Below, one piece after another: positions 17,597-25,473 of a stretch of 26,037 nucleotides of DNA; within the stretch, counting starts at the first letter, position 1; the number at the start of each line of letters is the position of its first letter. Origin of the DNA: DASUGM01 sp036274055 (GTDB lineage: Bacteria; Acidobacteriota; Vicinamibacteria; Vicinamibacterales; SCN-69-37). The notes below the pieces were generated by a model. It searched no databases. It had not been told where the DNA came from and saw only the letters and a program-made list of their open reading frames with translations. The DNA is taken from contig DASUGM010000365.1 in the NCBI GenBank assembly GCA_036274055.1, forward strand, positions 1 through 26,037, read 5' to 3'. Made by a program: the position numbers and the translations under genes.

Positions 17597-18877
17597 TTAC
17601 TGGGGCCAGCCAGTCTTCGGCAACCCGGGCGTCACGCGGAGCGCATTCTTGTAATACACCTTCTTCAACACGTCGTCTGGTAGACCGACGCCGTAGAGCT
17701 TCCAGAAGGCGTGGTAGTTGCGGTAGTAGTCGAAGTATTCGTCGTTGGTCTCGAAGACGCGCCAGTAGTACGGAAATTCGGCCGGCTCGAAGGTGTCCTT
17801 CCCGAACAGCAGGCGGTCCTGATACTTCACCATGAAGTCGTGGCCGAACCGTGGCTGACGGCCGATGTCGTACAAAACCGCACCGAGTTCCGCGACGACG
17901 TTGGGCATGGCATCGAACATCCGGCCGAGGCGCGCGAGGTCGTTGCCGTGCCAGCCGAGGTGGGCCGCCACAAAGGTCGTCTTCGGATGTTTCTTGAAGA
18001 CATTGTCGCGCTGCGTCATGAGTTCCTCGAAGCGCGGGAACTGGCCGGCCGGATAGCGCCGGTCGCCAAACAGCGCCAGCTCGAGCATGCGTTCGTTGTG
18101 GTTGTCGATCGGCTCGAAGAACTCCTGCGGCTCGGCGGTATGAATGAAGACGGGAATACCGAGGCGGCCGGCGGCGGCCCAGACGGGATCCAGATCGGGG
18201 TCGTCGAGCTTGAGCAGCGTGCCGTCGGCCTTGCGCGTGCGCAGGCCGAGGCTCTTGCTGATCTCGCCAATGCCAACGGCACCGGCCTTCACGTCGGCCT
18301 CCAACTGCGCCACCGCTTTCTCGGCCCAGCCGGGTCCGACGTTGGCGAAATTGATCCCCGTCATCACGCGCACGCGGTCCTTGTGGCGTGAATTCCTGAT
18401 GAGATTCACCGCCTGCACGAGCGCATCGCCCGAGATGCTGTCGGCGGCAATGGACAGACCGACGTTGATCTTGTCGAGATCGGCGACGAGGCGATCGAGG
18501 CTCTCGGGGCTCCTCAGAAACGACGCGATGTGCGCGTGGTAGTCAATGGCGGGAAACTTGGCGCGCGGCACCGGGTGCGCCGGCGTCACCAGCGTCGAAC
18601 GAGGGCGGTAGTCGACGATGTTCGGCACTGGCAGTTCGGGGGCGCGGCAACTGCCGGTCCGCCATTCGGTCATCCCTGGCGGGCATTCCTCGCCCGGGCC
18701 GATCTGAACGCCAGCGTTGCCGCGGCCGCGGCCAGCGCCGCCCTGGCGGCCCTGTTCCTGCTGCTGGCCAGCCGGTGGCGTCGGCGGAGGCGTCTGGCCC
18801 TGCTGGGCGACGACGAAGCTTCCGGCGAGCACGGCAATCACCAGCTGCACGACGACCTGACTCCGATAAGACCGCAT
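17597..18877 (-). CDS. Exported amidohydrolase-family metal-dependent hydrolase
   Basis: The 426-residue protein has a signal peptide (about 7-25, QVVVQLVIAVLAGSFVVAQQ), then a low-complexity Pro/Gln/Gly/Arg linker. A short cysteine motif (CPPGMTEWRTGSC) follows, then the TIM-barrel amidohydrolase (COG2159-like) domain. Candidate metal ligands are the HxH of IDYHAHI, the Glu/Lys region of GEISKS, His in VFIHTAEP and His in VAAHLGWHGND. LLFGKDTFEP replaces the common GTDxP near the C-terminus. The substrate is unknown; family members hydrolyse or decarboxylate cyclic and aromatic compounds. The ATG at 18877 has GGAGG five bases upstream. The frame is open further upstream to 19147, but that part lies within the RNase P RNA gene and is not coding. 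Its start is only about 40 bases after the rnpB 3' end. Confidence 0.87.
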   Translation of the reverse strand: MRSYRSQVVVQLVIAVLAGSFVVAQQGQTPPPTPPAGQQQEQGRQGGAGRGRGNAGVQIGPGEECPPGMTEWRTGSCRAPELPVPNIVDYRPRSTLVTPAHPVPRAKFPAIDYHAHIASFLRSPESLDRLVADLDKINVGLSIAADSISGDALVQAVNLIRNSRHKDRVRVMTGINFANVGPGWAEKAVAQLEADVKAGAVGIGEISKSLGLRTRKADGTLLKLDDPDLDPVWAAAGRLGIPVFIHTAEPQEFFEPIDNHNERMLELALFGDRRYPAGQFPRFEELMTQRDNVFKKHPKTTFVAAHLGWHGNDLARLGRMFDAMPNVVAELGAVLYDIGRQPRFGHDFMVKYQDRLLFGKDTFEPAEFPYYWRVFETNDEYFDYYRNYHAFWKLYGVGLPDDVLKKVYYKNALRVTPGLPKTGWPQ

Positions 18878-18916
18878 TTCTGCCTCCGGTATCCGACGAC
18901 AACAATCAGGAAAAGA

Positions 18917-19378
18917 GTCTGCCGCAGCGCGGCCGTAAGCCGAATTCTGTTTCCTCCTTCGCTCGCCTTGCGGCGAGCTTCGGAGGACGACGATCATTCC
19001 TCTAGGCCCGGCATTGCTGGCGGGCTCGAGCAACCTACCCGGAGGTCTCGGACGGGCCGTCCGTGTTTCCCACAGGCGCGACGCTTGCGCGCCGGCCCTG
19101 GGCACCTCCCTATTTGGTCTTGCTCCGTGCGGGGTTTTGCCTGCCATCTGCCTTACGACAGACGCGGTGCGCTCTTACCGCACCTTTTCACCCTTACCCT
19201 TCGACTCGGCCGCCGCGCTTACGCGCTTCGACCTCGCTCAGGGCGGTATATTTTCTGTGCCACTGTCCTTCGAGTTGCCCCGACCGGGTGTTACCCGGCG
19301 CACTGCCCTGTGGAGTTCGGACTTTCCTCCCTCCCGCCTCGCGGCGGAACGGCGATCATCTAGTCGGCTACGTCAGAC
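18917..19378 (-). ncRNA. rnpB: RNase P RNA, bacterial type A
   Basis: This is the catalytic RNA that trims the 5' leader of precursor tRNAs. On the minus strand the conserved landmarks appear in order: GAGGAAAGTCCG (19329-19318), GGTAAGGGTGAAAAGGTGCG and GGTAAGAGCGCACCG, GGAGCAAGACCAAATAGGGA, the GGGTAGGTTGCTCGAGCC region with GGCCTAGAGGAATGA, and the universal 3' block ACAGAATTCGGCTTA (18950-18936). The ends were set by helix P1: GTCTGACGTAGC at the 5' end pairs with GCTGCGGCAGAC at the 3' end with G:U wobbles. The length of about 462 is on the long side for type A, mainly from extended peripheral stems. TCTTTT follows the 3' end. The 5' end agrees with a start point seven bases after the -10 box at 19385-19390. 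Confidence 0.97.
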
Positions 19379-19384
19379 AGTCTG

Positions 19385-19393
19385 ATCTTAGCA
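19385..19393 (-). promoter_or_regulatory. Extended -10 promoter of rnpB
   Basis: On the minus strand TG-C-TAAGAT places a TATAAT-like box seven bases before the P1-defined 5' end of the RNase P RNA (19378), which is the expected distance. No good -35 box is seen; that position is occupied by GGCTCAG repeats. Agreement between the RNA end and the box is the main support. Confidence 0.5.
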
Positions 19394-19469
19394 GGCTCAG
19401 GGCTCAGGGCTCACGGCCCAGGGCGAAAGCCGCAGCAAACCGAGCCGTGAGTCCTGAGCCGTGAGCCCT
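19394..19469. repeat. GGCTCA/GAGCC repeat cluster with 12-bp inverted repeat
   Basis: Three GGCTCA(G/C) units (19394-19400, 19401-19407, 19409-19415) face two direct copies of GAGCCGTGAG (19442-19451, 19456-19465). AGGGCTCACGGC (19406-19417) and GCCGTGAGCCCT (19458-19469) are perfect inverted complements around a 40-base centre. The right arm runs into the stop codon of the response regulator (19468-19470). It could end that operon's transcript just before the rnpB promoter, but no U-run is present. Confidence 0.75.
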
Positions 19470-20853
19470 ACTCGCTTTCGCTCTTGATCCCGTACTGCTC
19501 GAGCTTCTTGTAGAGATTGCTGCGCGGGGTGTCGATGACCTCGGCAGTCCTGGAGATGTTCCAGCCGGTCTCTCGGAGCTTTTCGAGGAGGAAGGCTTTC
19601 TCGGACCACTCCTTGAACTCGCGGAGGGTGTTCGGGCGATCGCCGGCGCCGGCGGGCAGGCTGCCGCCGTCCGTGGATCCAGTGCGGCCGTCGCCCCGCA
19701 CCACCGATTTGACGTCCTCGGCCTCGATGACGTCGCGGTCGGTCATGATCAGCAGCCGTTCGACGACATTCTTGAGCTCGCGGATATTGCCTCGCCAGCG
19801 CGCGCCCTTGAGGGCCTCGAGCGCCGCCGGCGCGAACCGCGCGAGGCGCCGGTTGCTGTCGCGGCTGAATTGGGAGACGAAGTGCTGGACCAGCGCCGGG
19901 ATGTCGTCGAGCCGCGCCCGCAGCGGCGGCACGGAAATCGGAATGACGCTCAGCCGGAAGTAGAGGTCCTCGCGAAACCGGCCCTCGGCGATTTCCTCTT
20001 CGAGATCCTTGTTGGTCGCCGCGATGACGCGAACGTCGACCTTGACGGTTCGCGACGAACCGAGCCGTTCGACTTCGCCTTCCTGAAGCACCCGCAGCAC
20101 CTTGGCCTGGGTCTTCGCGCTCATGTCGCCGACTTCGTCGAGGAAGATGGTCCCCTTGTCGGCCATCTCGAACTTGCCGATCTGCTTCTCGGTAGCGCCG
20201 GTGAACGCGCCGCGCTCGTGACCGAACAATTCGGATTCGATCAGCTCTTCGGGAATCGCCGCGCAGTTGACCTGAACGAAACGTTCGCGGGCGCGGAGGC
20301 TGCTGCGATGGATCGATCGCGCAACCAGTTCCTTGCCTACGCCGCTCTCGCCAAGGATCAGGACCGTGGCGTTGCTCGGTGCGGCGCGGCGCACCTGATC
20401 GGCAATCCCTTTGAGCGCCCCGCTCTCGCCGACCATCTGATGCCTGGTCTCGAGCGTCGATCGCAGCGTGCGATTTTCGCGTTTGAGGGACCCGAGCTCG
20501 GTGCCCTCGCGGACGGCGTCAAGGACGTAGTCCTTCGACAGCGGCTTTTCGATGAAGCGGAAGGCGCCGAGCCGGCCAGCTTCGAGCGCGCTCGCCGCGG
20601 TGCCGTGGGCCGAGACGATGACGACCGGCAGCGTCTCGTTCATACCGCGGAGACGACTGAGCACTTCGAGCCCGTCGAGTCCGGGCATCTTGATGTCGAG
20701 AAACACCAGGTCCGGATTCTCGCGCTCGACCACGGCAATGCCCTCCTGGCCGGAGTTGGCGAGGAGCACTTCGTGACCGTCGTATTCGAGAATCATCCGC
20801 ATCGTGTCGCGGATGGCGGGCTCGTCATCGATGACGAGGATCCGAGTTTTCAT
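19468..20853 (-). CDS. Sigma54-dependent response regulator, NtrC/NtrX-like
   Basis: The 461-residue regulator has three parts. The receiver domain (1-about 120) carries DDE at 9-11, phospho-acceptor Asp53 in FLDIKMPGLDG, and Lys103 in EKPL. The AAA+ activator domain has Walker A GESGVGKE (168-175), an intact GAFTGA loop (215-220) and Walker B TIFLDE. The C-terminal Fis-like helix-turn-helix (WNISRTAEVIDTPRSNLYKKL) resembles NtrX more than NtrC. It should activate sigma54 promoters after phosphorylation by an unidentified kinase; none is encoded here. WRGNIRELKNVVERL has Arg where Pro is usual (WPGNVREL). It follows the htrA-type gene by seven bases with a weak ribosome binding site, so it is part of the ligA-protease operon. 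Unlike the regulator at 14073-15041, it has everything needed to contact sigma54. Confidence 0.95.
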   Translation of the reverse strand: MKTRILVIDDEPAIRDTMRMILEYDGHEVLLANSGQEGIAVVERENPDLVFLDIKMPGLDGLEVLSRLRGMNETLPVVIVSAHGTAASALEAGRLGAFRFIEKPLSKDYVLDAVREGTELGSLKRENRTLRSTLETRHQMVGESGALKGIADQVRRAAPSNATVLILGESGVGKELVARSIHRSSLRARERFVQVNCAAIPEELIESELFGHERGAFTGATEKQIGKFEMADKGTIFLDEVGDMSAKTQAKVLRVLQEGEVERLGSSRTVKVDVRVIAATNKDLEEEIAEGRFREDLYFRLSVIPISVPPLRARLDDIPALVQHFVSQFSRDSNRRLARFAPAALEALKGARWRGNIRELKNVVERLLIMTDRDVIEAEDVKSVVRGDGRTGSTDGGSLPAGAGDRPNTLREFKEWSEKAFLLEKLRETGWNISRTAEVIDTPRSNLYKKLEQYGIKSESE

Positions 20854-20860
20854 TGAGGGC

Positions 20861-22354
20861 TCAGTCCGGAATAATCGTCGCGATGATGCGCTGGCTCGGA
20901 TTGCGTTCGTAGATCAGCACCGCGGCGGCTTCGCCCGGCTTGAGCGCGGCGACGGCGGCGCGGAACGCGGCGACGGTGGTGATGCGCTGCCGGTTGATTT
21001 CAAGGATGACGTGATTGGTGCGGACCTGCGCGAGGCGCGCCGGGCCGGCCGGATCGACATCGCTGACCAGCACACCCACAATCGTGTCGGGAATGCGCAG
21101 ATGGGCCGCGGTCGCGGGATCGAGCTCGCGGACCCTCAGGCCGAGCGGCGAATCGTCCTGCGAGGCCGGGCGCGCGTCGACGCTGGCGTTGGGACGCGCG
21201 CGTTGCGTCTCCTGAATCGGTCGATCGCGGAGCTTGATCTGCACGGTCTGCCGATCGCCGTCGCGCCAGACCTCGAGCGCCGCGAGCGTGCCCGGCTGGC
21301 GGCCGGAGATGTAGCGGATCAGCTCTTCGTCGGACCGAATCGCGCGGCCGTCAGCGGCGACGACCACGTCGTAGGCGCGCAGGCCGGCGTCTTCGGCCGG
21401 CGTATCCGGCGTGACATCCTGGACCAACGCGCCGCGCTCCGGGCCGATGCGCAGCGCGCTGCGCAGCGCCGGCGTCAGATCGGTCAGGCCGATGCCGATA
21501 TAGCCGCGCGCGACCGCGCCGTGTTCGCGCAGCTGCGGCAGGATCTCCATGACCTGCGCGATCGGAATCGCAAAGCCGATGTTCGACGCCTGGGCGCTGA
21601 TCGCCGTGGTGATGCCGACGACCTCGCCACGGGCGTTGATCAGCGGGCCGCCGCTGTTGCCGAAGCTGATGGCGGCGTCGGTCTGGATGTAGGCATCCAG
21701 GCTCGGATCGAAGAGTTTCCGCCCGAGGTAACTGACGACGCCGACGGTCACCGAGTGCACGTAAACGCCGAGCGGATTGCCGATCGCGCACACCCATTCG
21801 CCGACGCGCAGCGCCTCGGAGCTGCCGATCGGCGCCACCGGCAGCGCCTCGCGCGACTGGACCTTCAACAGCGCGACGTCAATCGCCGGATCGACGCCGA
21901 CGACCGTCGCCCTGAAGGCGCGGCCGTCGGTCAGCGTGACCGTGACGCGGTCGGCGCCGGCGACGACGTGATGGTTCGTCAGGATGAAACCTGACGGGTC
22001 GATGATGAACCCGCTCCCCGACCCTTCACGCGGCGCACTCCCGTCGTCTCGCGGATAGCGGCCGGAGAAGCGGACCCGATCTTCCGGTGTGCGCGACGCG
22101 GTATCGACGTTGACGACGGCGCGGTTCAGGCGGGCGGCGACCGAAGCGAAGTCGACGCCGCCCGGCGACGCGACCGTCGGAGGCACGGCCGCCGTCGTGA
22201 CCGTGGCCGGACGGACATCGGCGACCGCCGCGCCGCTGCGCGGCGCCAGGGCCGTCCAGCCCCCCGGGCCGCTGCTGCCGGCGACCACCAGCCCGACGAA
22301 AAAGCTCGACAGGGCGGTCAGTCCGGCGATTGCGAGGACGGCGGCTTTGCTCAT
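20861..22354 (-). CDS. HtrA/Deg-type serine protease with two PDZ domains
   Basis: The 497-residue envelope protease, for misfolded periplasmic proteins, has an N-terminal hydrophobic anchor or signal (AAVLAIAGLTALSSFFVGLVVA, about 4-25) and a Pro/Val/Thr-rich linker. The trypsin-like domain carries the catalytic triad His129 (TNHHVV), Asp159 (AIDVALLK) and Ser234 (GNSGGPL). Two PDZ domains follow (about 280-370, starting RGYIGIGL; and about 400-495, starting LGLRVREL). The serine motif is ISFGNSGG where many relatives have INPGNSGG. Its ATG overlaps the ligA stop (ATGA), and the response regulator follows seven bases after its TGA. DegP/DegQ/DegS subtype cannot be assigned; two PDZ domains favour the DegP/DegQ plan. 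Confidence 0.93.
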   Translation of the reverse strand: MSKAAVLAIAGLTALSSFFVGLVVAGSSGPGGWTALAPRSGAAVADVRPATVTTAAVPPTVASPGGVDFASVAARLNRAVVNVDTASRTPEDRVRFSGRYPRDDGSAPREGSGSGFIIDPSGFILTNHHVVAGADRVTVTLTDGRAFRATVVGVDPAIDVALLKVQSREALPVAPIGSSEALRVGEWVCAIGNPLGVYVHSVTVGVVSYLGRKLFDPSLDAYIQTDAAISFGNSGGPLINARGEVVGITTAISAQASNIGFAIPIAQVMEILPQLREHGAVARGYIGIGLTDLTPALRSALRIGPERGALVQDVTPDTPAEDAGLRAYDVVVAADGRAIRSDEELIRYISGRQPGTLAALEVWRDGDRQTVQIKLRDRPIQETQRARPNASVDARPASQDDSPLGLRVRELDPATAAHLRIPDTIVGVLVSDVDPAGPARLAQVRTNHVILEINRQRITTVAAFRAAVAALKPGEAAAVLIYERNPSQRIIATIIPD

Positions 22355-24381
22355 TGATCCGACGATTTCATTATAAGGTCCAGAAACGCCGCTTCATCGA
22401 GCTCAGGAACGCCGAGGGCGCGCGCCTTTTCGAGTTTGCTGCCGGCGTCGCGGCCGACGACCAGCCAGCTGGTCTTTCGGCTGATCGAGCCGGTGACTTT
22501 GCCCCCGCGCTTCTCGATGGCCGCCTCGGCATCGTCTCGGCTCATCCGTTCCAGCGTGCCGGTGATGACGAACGTCTTGCCAGCCAGGGTCTGCTCGAGC
22601 GTCTCTTCGGCCGGCGCCGGCGCGTCCTCCATCCGGACACCGCGTGCGGCGAGCAAATCGACCATCTCGGCGTTGCGCGGCTGGTCGAGAAACGCGCGCA
22701 CCGCCTGGGCCACGACCGGTCCGACGTCCTCGACATTCTCGAGCGTCTCGACCGTGGCGTCACGCAGCGCGCGCATCGATCGGAACGCCTTCGCCAGCGC
22801 GCGGGCGCCGCCCTCACCGACGTGGCGGATGCCGATGCCGTGAATCACCCGCCATAGTTCGGCGCCGCGGCTCTTGTCGATCTCGGCGACGAGGTTGGCG
22901 GCCGACTTCTTGCCCATCCGGTCGAGCGCGGCCAGCTGCTCGGCGGTCAGCACGTACAGGTCGGCGTACGAGTGCACCATCCCTTTCGTCACCAGCTGAT
23001 CGACAAGCGACTCGCCAAGCCCCTCGATATTCATCGCGTAGCGGCCGGCGAAATGCTCGAGGCCGCGGCGGATGCGCGCCGGGCAGGAGACGTTGTCGCA
23101 GCGCCAGACGACTTCCTCGGGCGCCTTGACGAGCGCGCTCTCGCAGAACGGACACGTCGCGGGCATCTTCCAGTCCGGCAACCCGTCAGCCGGGCGATCC
23201 GCCAAGACCGGCCCGATCACCTTGGGGATGATCTCGCCGCCCTTCTCGATGACGACGATGTCGCCCTCGCGAATGTCGCGGCGGGCGATCTCCTGTTCGT
23301 TGTGCAGCGTCGCCATCGAGATCGTCGTGCCGCTCAGACGCACCGGCTCGAGCACCGCGAACGGCGTCGCCGCCCCGGTGCGGCCGATGTTGACGTCGAT
23401 CTTCAGGAGCCGGGTGCGCGCCTGTTCAGTCGGGAACTTGAACGCCGTCGCCCAGCGCGGGAACTTCGCGGTCTGGCCGAGATCGCGGCGGCGGGCGATG
23501 TCGTTGAGCTTGACGACCACGCCGTCGGTGTCAAAGGCGAGCGATCGCCGCTTGTCCTGCCACTCCCCGCAAAACGCGACCACGTCCTCGATGCCATGGC
23601 AGAGGCGCCAGTGCGGCTCGACCGGCGAAGACCACGATGCCAGGGTCTTCAACAGCTCGGCGTGGGTGCCGGCGATCGGCGGGTCGTCGCCCGGTTGCAC
23701 GACTTGATAGGTGAACGCGCGCAGACCGCGACGGCTGACGGCGGCGCTGTCGAGCGTCCGCATCGCACCGGCGGCGGCGTTGCGCGGATTGGCGAACGTC
23801 GACTCCCCCGCCGCTTCGCGCTCGTCGTTGATGCGCCGGAAGTCGGCGAGCGGGAAATAGACCTCGCCGCGGACCTCGACGAGCGGCGGCGGCGCGCCGT
23901 GCAGCTTCAGCGGAATCGCCCTGATCACGCGGACGTTATGGGTGACGTCCTCGCCCTGGGTGCCGTCGCCGCGGGTAACGCCGCGCACGAGCCGGCCGTG
24001 CTCGTAGGTCAGGGCAATGCTCAGCCCGTCAATCTTGAGTTCAGCGACGTAGTCGAGCGCGGTCTCCGGCGCCAGGTCGAGCGCCCGGCAAATCCGGCCG
24101 TGAAACTCGCGCAATTCATCGGCGGAGTAGGCGTTGTCGAGGCTGAGCATGGGCGCCATGTGGCGCACCGTGTCGAAGCCCTCGGCGGGCCGGCCGCCGA
24201 CGCGTTGCGTCGGCGACGACGGGTCGACGAGCCCGGGATGCTGGTCCTCGAGCGCGCGCAGCTCGCGCATCAGCGCGTCGAATTCGGCGTCGCTGATCTC
24301 GGGATCGTCGTGAACGTAGTAGCGCTCTTCGTGATGTCGGATGCGCGCCCGGAGGTCGGCGACGCGCTCGGCGGGGCTCAC
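22351..24381 (-). CDS. ligA: NAD+-dependent DNA ligase
   Basis: LigA seals nicks during replication and repair using NAD+. The 676-residue product has the standard length and order. The N-terminal Ia domain (YYVHDDPEISDAEFDALM) is followed by the adenylation domain with Lys116 in ELKIDGLS. The OB-fold region follows, then a four-cysteine zinc finger (CPFC and CDNVSC), helix-hairpin-helix repeats (IEGLGESLVDQL through VGEGGARALAKAF and NVEDVGPVVAQAV), and a C-terminal BRCT domain (LAGKTFVITGTLERMSRDDAEAAIEKRGGK...). The GTG at 24381 is chosen because it gives the family N-terminus and overlaps the upstream stop (GTGA). The frame is open to 24552, but that extension is Arg-rich and lies inside the synthase gene. 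It is coupled on both sides. Confidence 0.97.
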   Translation of the reverse strand: MSPAERVADLRARIRHHEERYYVHDDPEISDAEFDALMRELRALEDQHPGLVDPSSPTQRVGGRPAEGFDTVRHMAPMLSLDNAYSADELREFHGRICRALDLAPETALDYVAELKIDGLSIALTYEHGRLVRGVTRGDGTQGEDVTHNVRVIRAIPLKLHGAPPPLVEVRGEVYFPLADFRRINDEREAAGESTFANPRNAAAGAMRTLDSAAVSRRGLRAFTYQVVQPGDDPPIAGTHAELLKTLASWSSPVEPHWRLCHGIEDVVAFCGEWQDKRRSLAFDTDGVVVKLNDIARRRDLGQTAKFPRWATAFKFPTEQARTRLLKIDVNIGRTGAATPFAVLEPVRLSGTTISMATLHNEQEIARRDIREGDIVVIEKGGEIIPKVIGPVLADRPADGLPDWKMPATCPFCESALVKAPEEVVWRCDNVSCPARIRRGLEHFAGRYAMNIEGLGESLVDQLVTKGMVHSYADLYVLTAEQLAALDRMGKKSAANLVAEIDKSRGAELWRVIHGIGIRHVGEGGARALAKAFRSMRALRDATVETLENVEDVGPVVAQAVRAFLDQPRNAEMVDLLAARGVRMEDAPAPAEETLEQTLAGKTFVITGTLERMSRDDAEAAIEKRGGKVTGSISRKTSWLVVGRDAGSKLEKARALGVPELDEAAFLDLIMKSSDQ

Positions 24382-25415
24382 CGATCGCGGCTGAGCACGT
24401 AGTCGGCGAGTGCGATCAGCCCGTCGCGTTCGGTGGAGGGCGGAAAGGCGTCGGCGAGCAGCTGCTTGGCGCGCTCGCCGTGCGACACCGCGCGTTCGAA
24501 CGCCGCCTCGACCGCGCCGTGCCGGGCGAGCTGGTCCTTGATCGAGCGCCACTCGTCGGCGGTGACCACGCCGTCGGTGACGACGCGCTGGATCAGCGCC
24601 TGGGTGTCGGCGCCGGCGCGCTGCAGGAGCAGGATCACCGGCAGCGTGACCTTCCCTTCGCGCAGGTCGCCGCCAATCGGCTTGCCGAGCGCGCGCTCAT
24701 CGGCCATGTAATCGAGGACGTCGTCGACGATCTGGAAGGCGATGCCGAGATTGAATCCGTAATCGCGGAGCGCCGCGCGCTGCGCGGCGGTGACGTTGCC
24801 GAGCAGGCCGCCGATCTCGGCGCACCCGGCGAACAGGAACGCGGTCTTGCGGCGGATGATTTCGAAGTGCTCTTCTTCGGTGATGGTCGCGTCGCCGGTC
24901 TTGGTGAGCTGGTAGAGCTCGCCTTCGATCATCTTCAGCGTGCAGTCGCAGAGCAGGCGGACCACTTCGAGCGTGTCCTGCGTGAGCGCCATCGCCATCG
25001 AGCGGATGTAGAGGTAGTCGCCGAGCAGGACGGTGATATCGCTGCCCCAGCGCGAGTGCGCGCTGAGCTTGCCGCGCCGGGTTTCGGCGCCGTCGATGAT
25101 GTCGTCGTGGACGAGCGTGGCGGTGTGGATGAACTCGACGACGGCGGCATTGAGCACGCCGCGATCGCCGGTGTAGCCGCAGAGCTTGGCCGAGAGCAGC
25201 AGCACCGCCGGACGGACGCGCTTGCCGCCGCTCATCTGGACGTACTTGCCCATCTGCGGGATCAGCTCGACGCGCGACTCGAGATGACGCGCGAACTCGC
25301 GTTCGACGCGCGCGAGTTCATCGCGAACGGGCTCGAAAATCCTGGCGAGATCGGGAACGGACGCGGTGGACGGATTCACGGGAAGTGGTCTCGCCGGCAC
25401 GTTCACAGTGGACAA
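24378..25415 (-). CDS. Polyprenyl (trans-prenyl) diphosphate synthase
   Basis: The enzyme lengthens allylic diphosphates with isopentenyl diphosphate, most likely making the side chain of a respiratory quinone (IspB/HepT type). The 345-residue product has GGKRVRPA (63-70), the first aspartate-rich motif DDIIDGAETRRG (104-115) and the second DDVLD (231-235), followed by GKPIGGDLREGKVTLP. Small residues before the first motif (EFIHTATLVH) fit a long-chain enzyme. The longest frame starts at a TTG (25415); GTG codons at 25406 and 25400 are alternatives, and no ribosome binding site decides between them. The homologous region begins around residue 25 in any case. Its TGA overlaps the ligA GTG. 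Confidence 0.94.
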   Translation of the reverse strand: MSTVNVPARPLPVNPSTASVPDLARIFEPVRDELARVEREFARHLESRVELIPQMGKYVQMSGGKRVRPAVLLLSAKLCGYTGDRGVLNAAVVEFIHTATLVHDDIIDGAETRRGKLSAHSRWGSDITVLLGDYLYIRSMAMALTQDTLEVVRLLCDCTLKMIEGELYQLTKTGDATITEEEHFEIIRRKTAFLFAGCAEIGGLLGNVTAAQRAALRDYGFNLGIAFQIVDDVLDYMADERALGKPIGGDLREGKVTLPVILLLQRAGADTQALIQRVVTDGVVTADEWRSIKDQLARHGAVEAAFERAVSHGERAKQLLADAFPPSTERDGLIALADYVLSRDR

Positions 25416-25473
25416 AACCTGCCGGAATCAGACCACAGAGTTCGCTGGGGTGTCAACGCGCGGGCGCGCGATT

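Noticed and set aside
18878..19147. N-terminal extension of the amidohydrolase
   Set aside because: This stretch overlaps the 3' part of the RNase P RNA gene. The ATG at 18877 has a good ribosome binding site and directly starts a signal peptide.
20804..24402. Long plus-strand frames opposite the protease and ligA genes
   Set aside because: Both are mirror frames of well-supported genes and contain only Arg/Asp/Ala/His-rich sequence.
24382..24552. 57-residue N-terminal extension of LigA
   Set aside because: It lies inside the prenyl synthase gene in another frame, is Arg-rich, and LigA similarity begins at the GTG at 24381.
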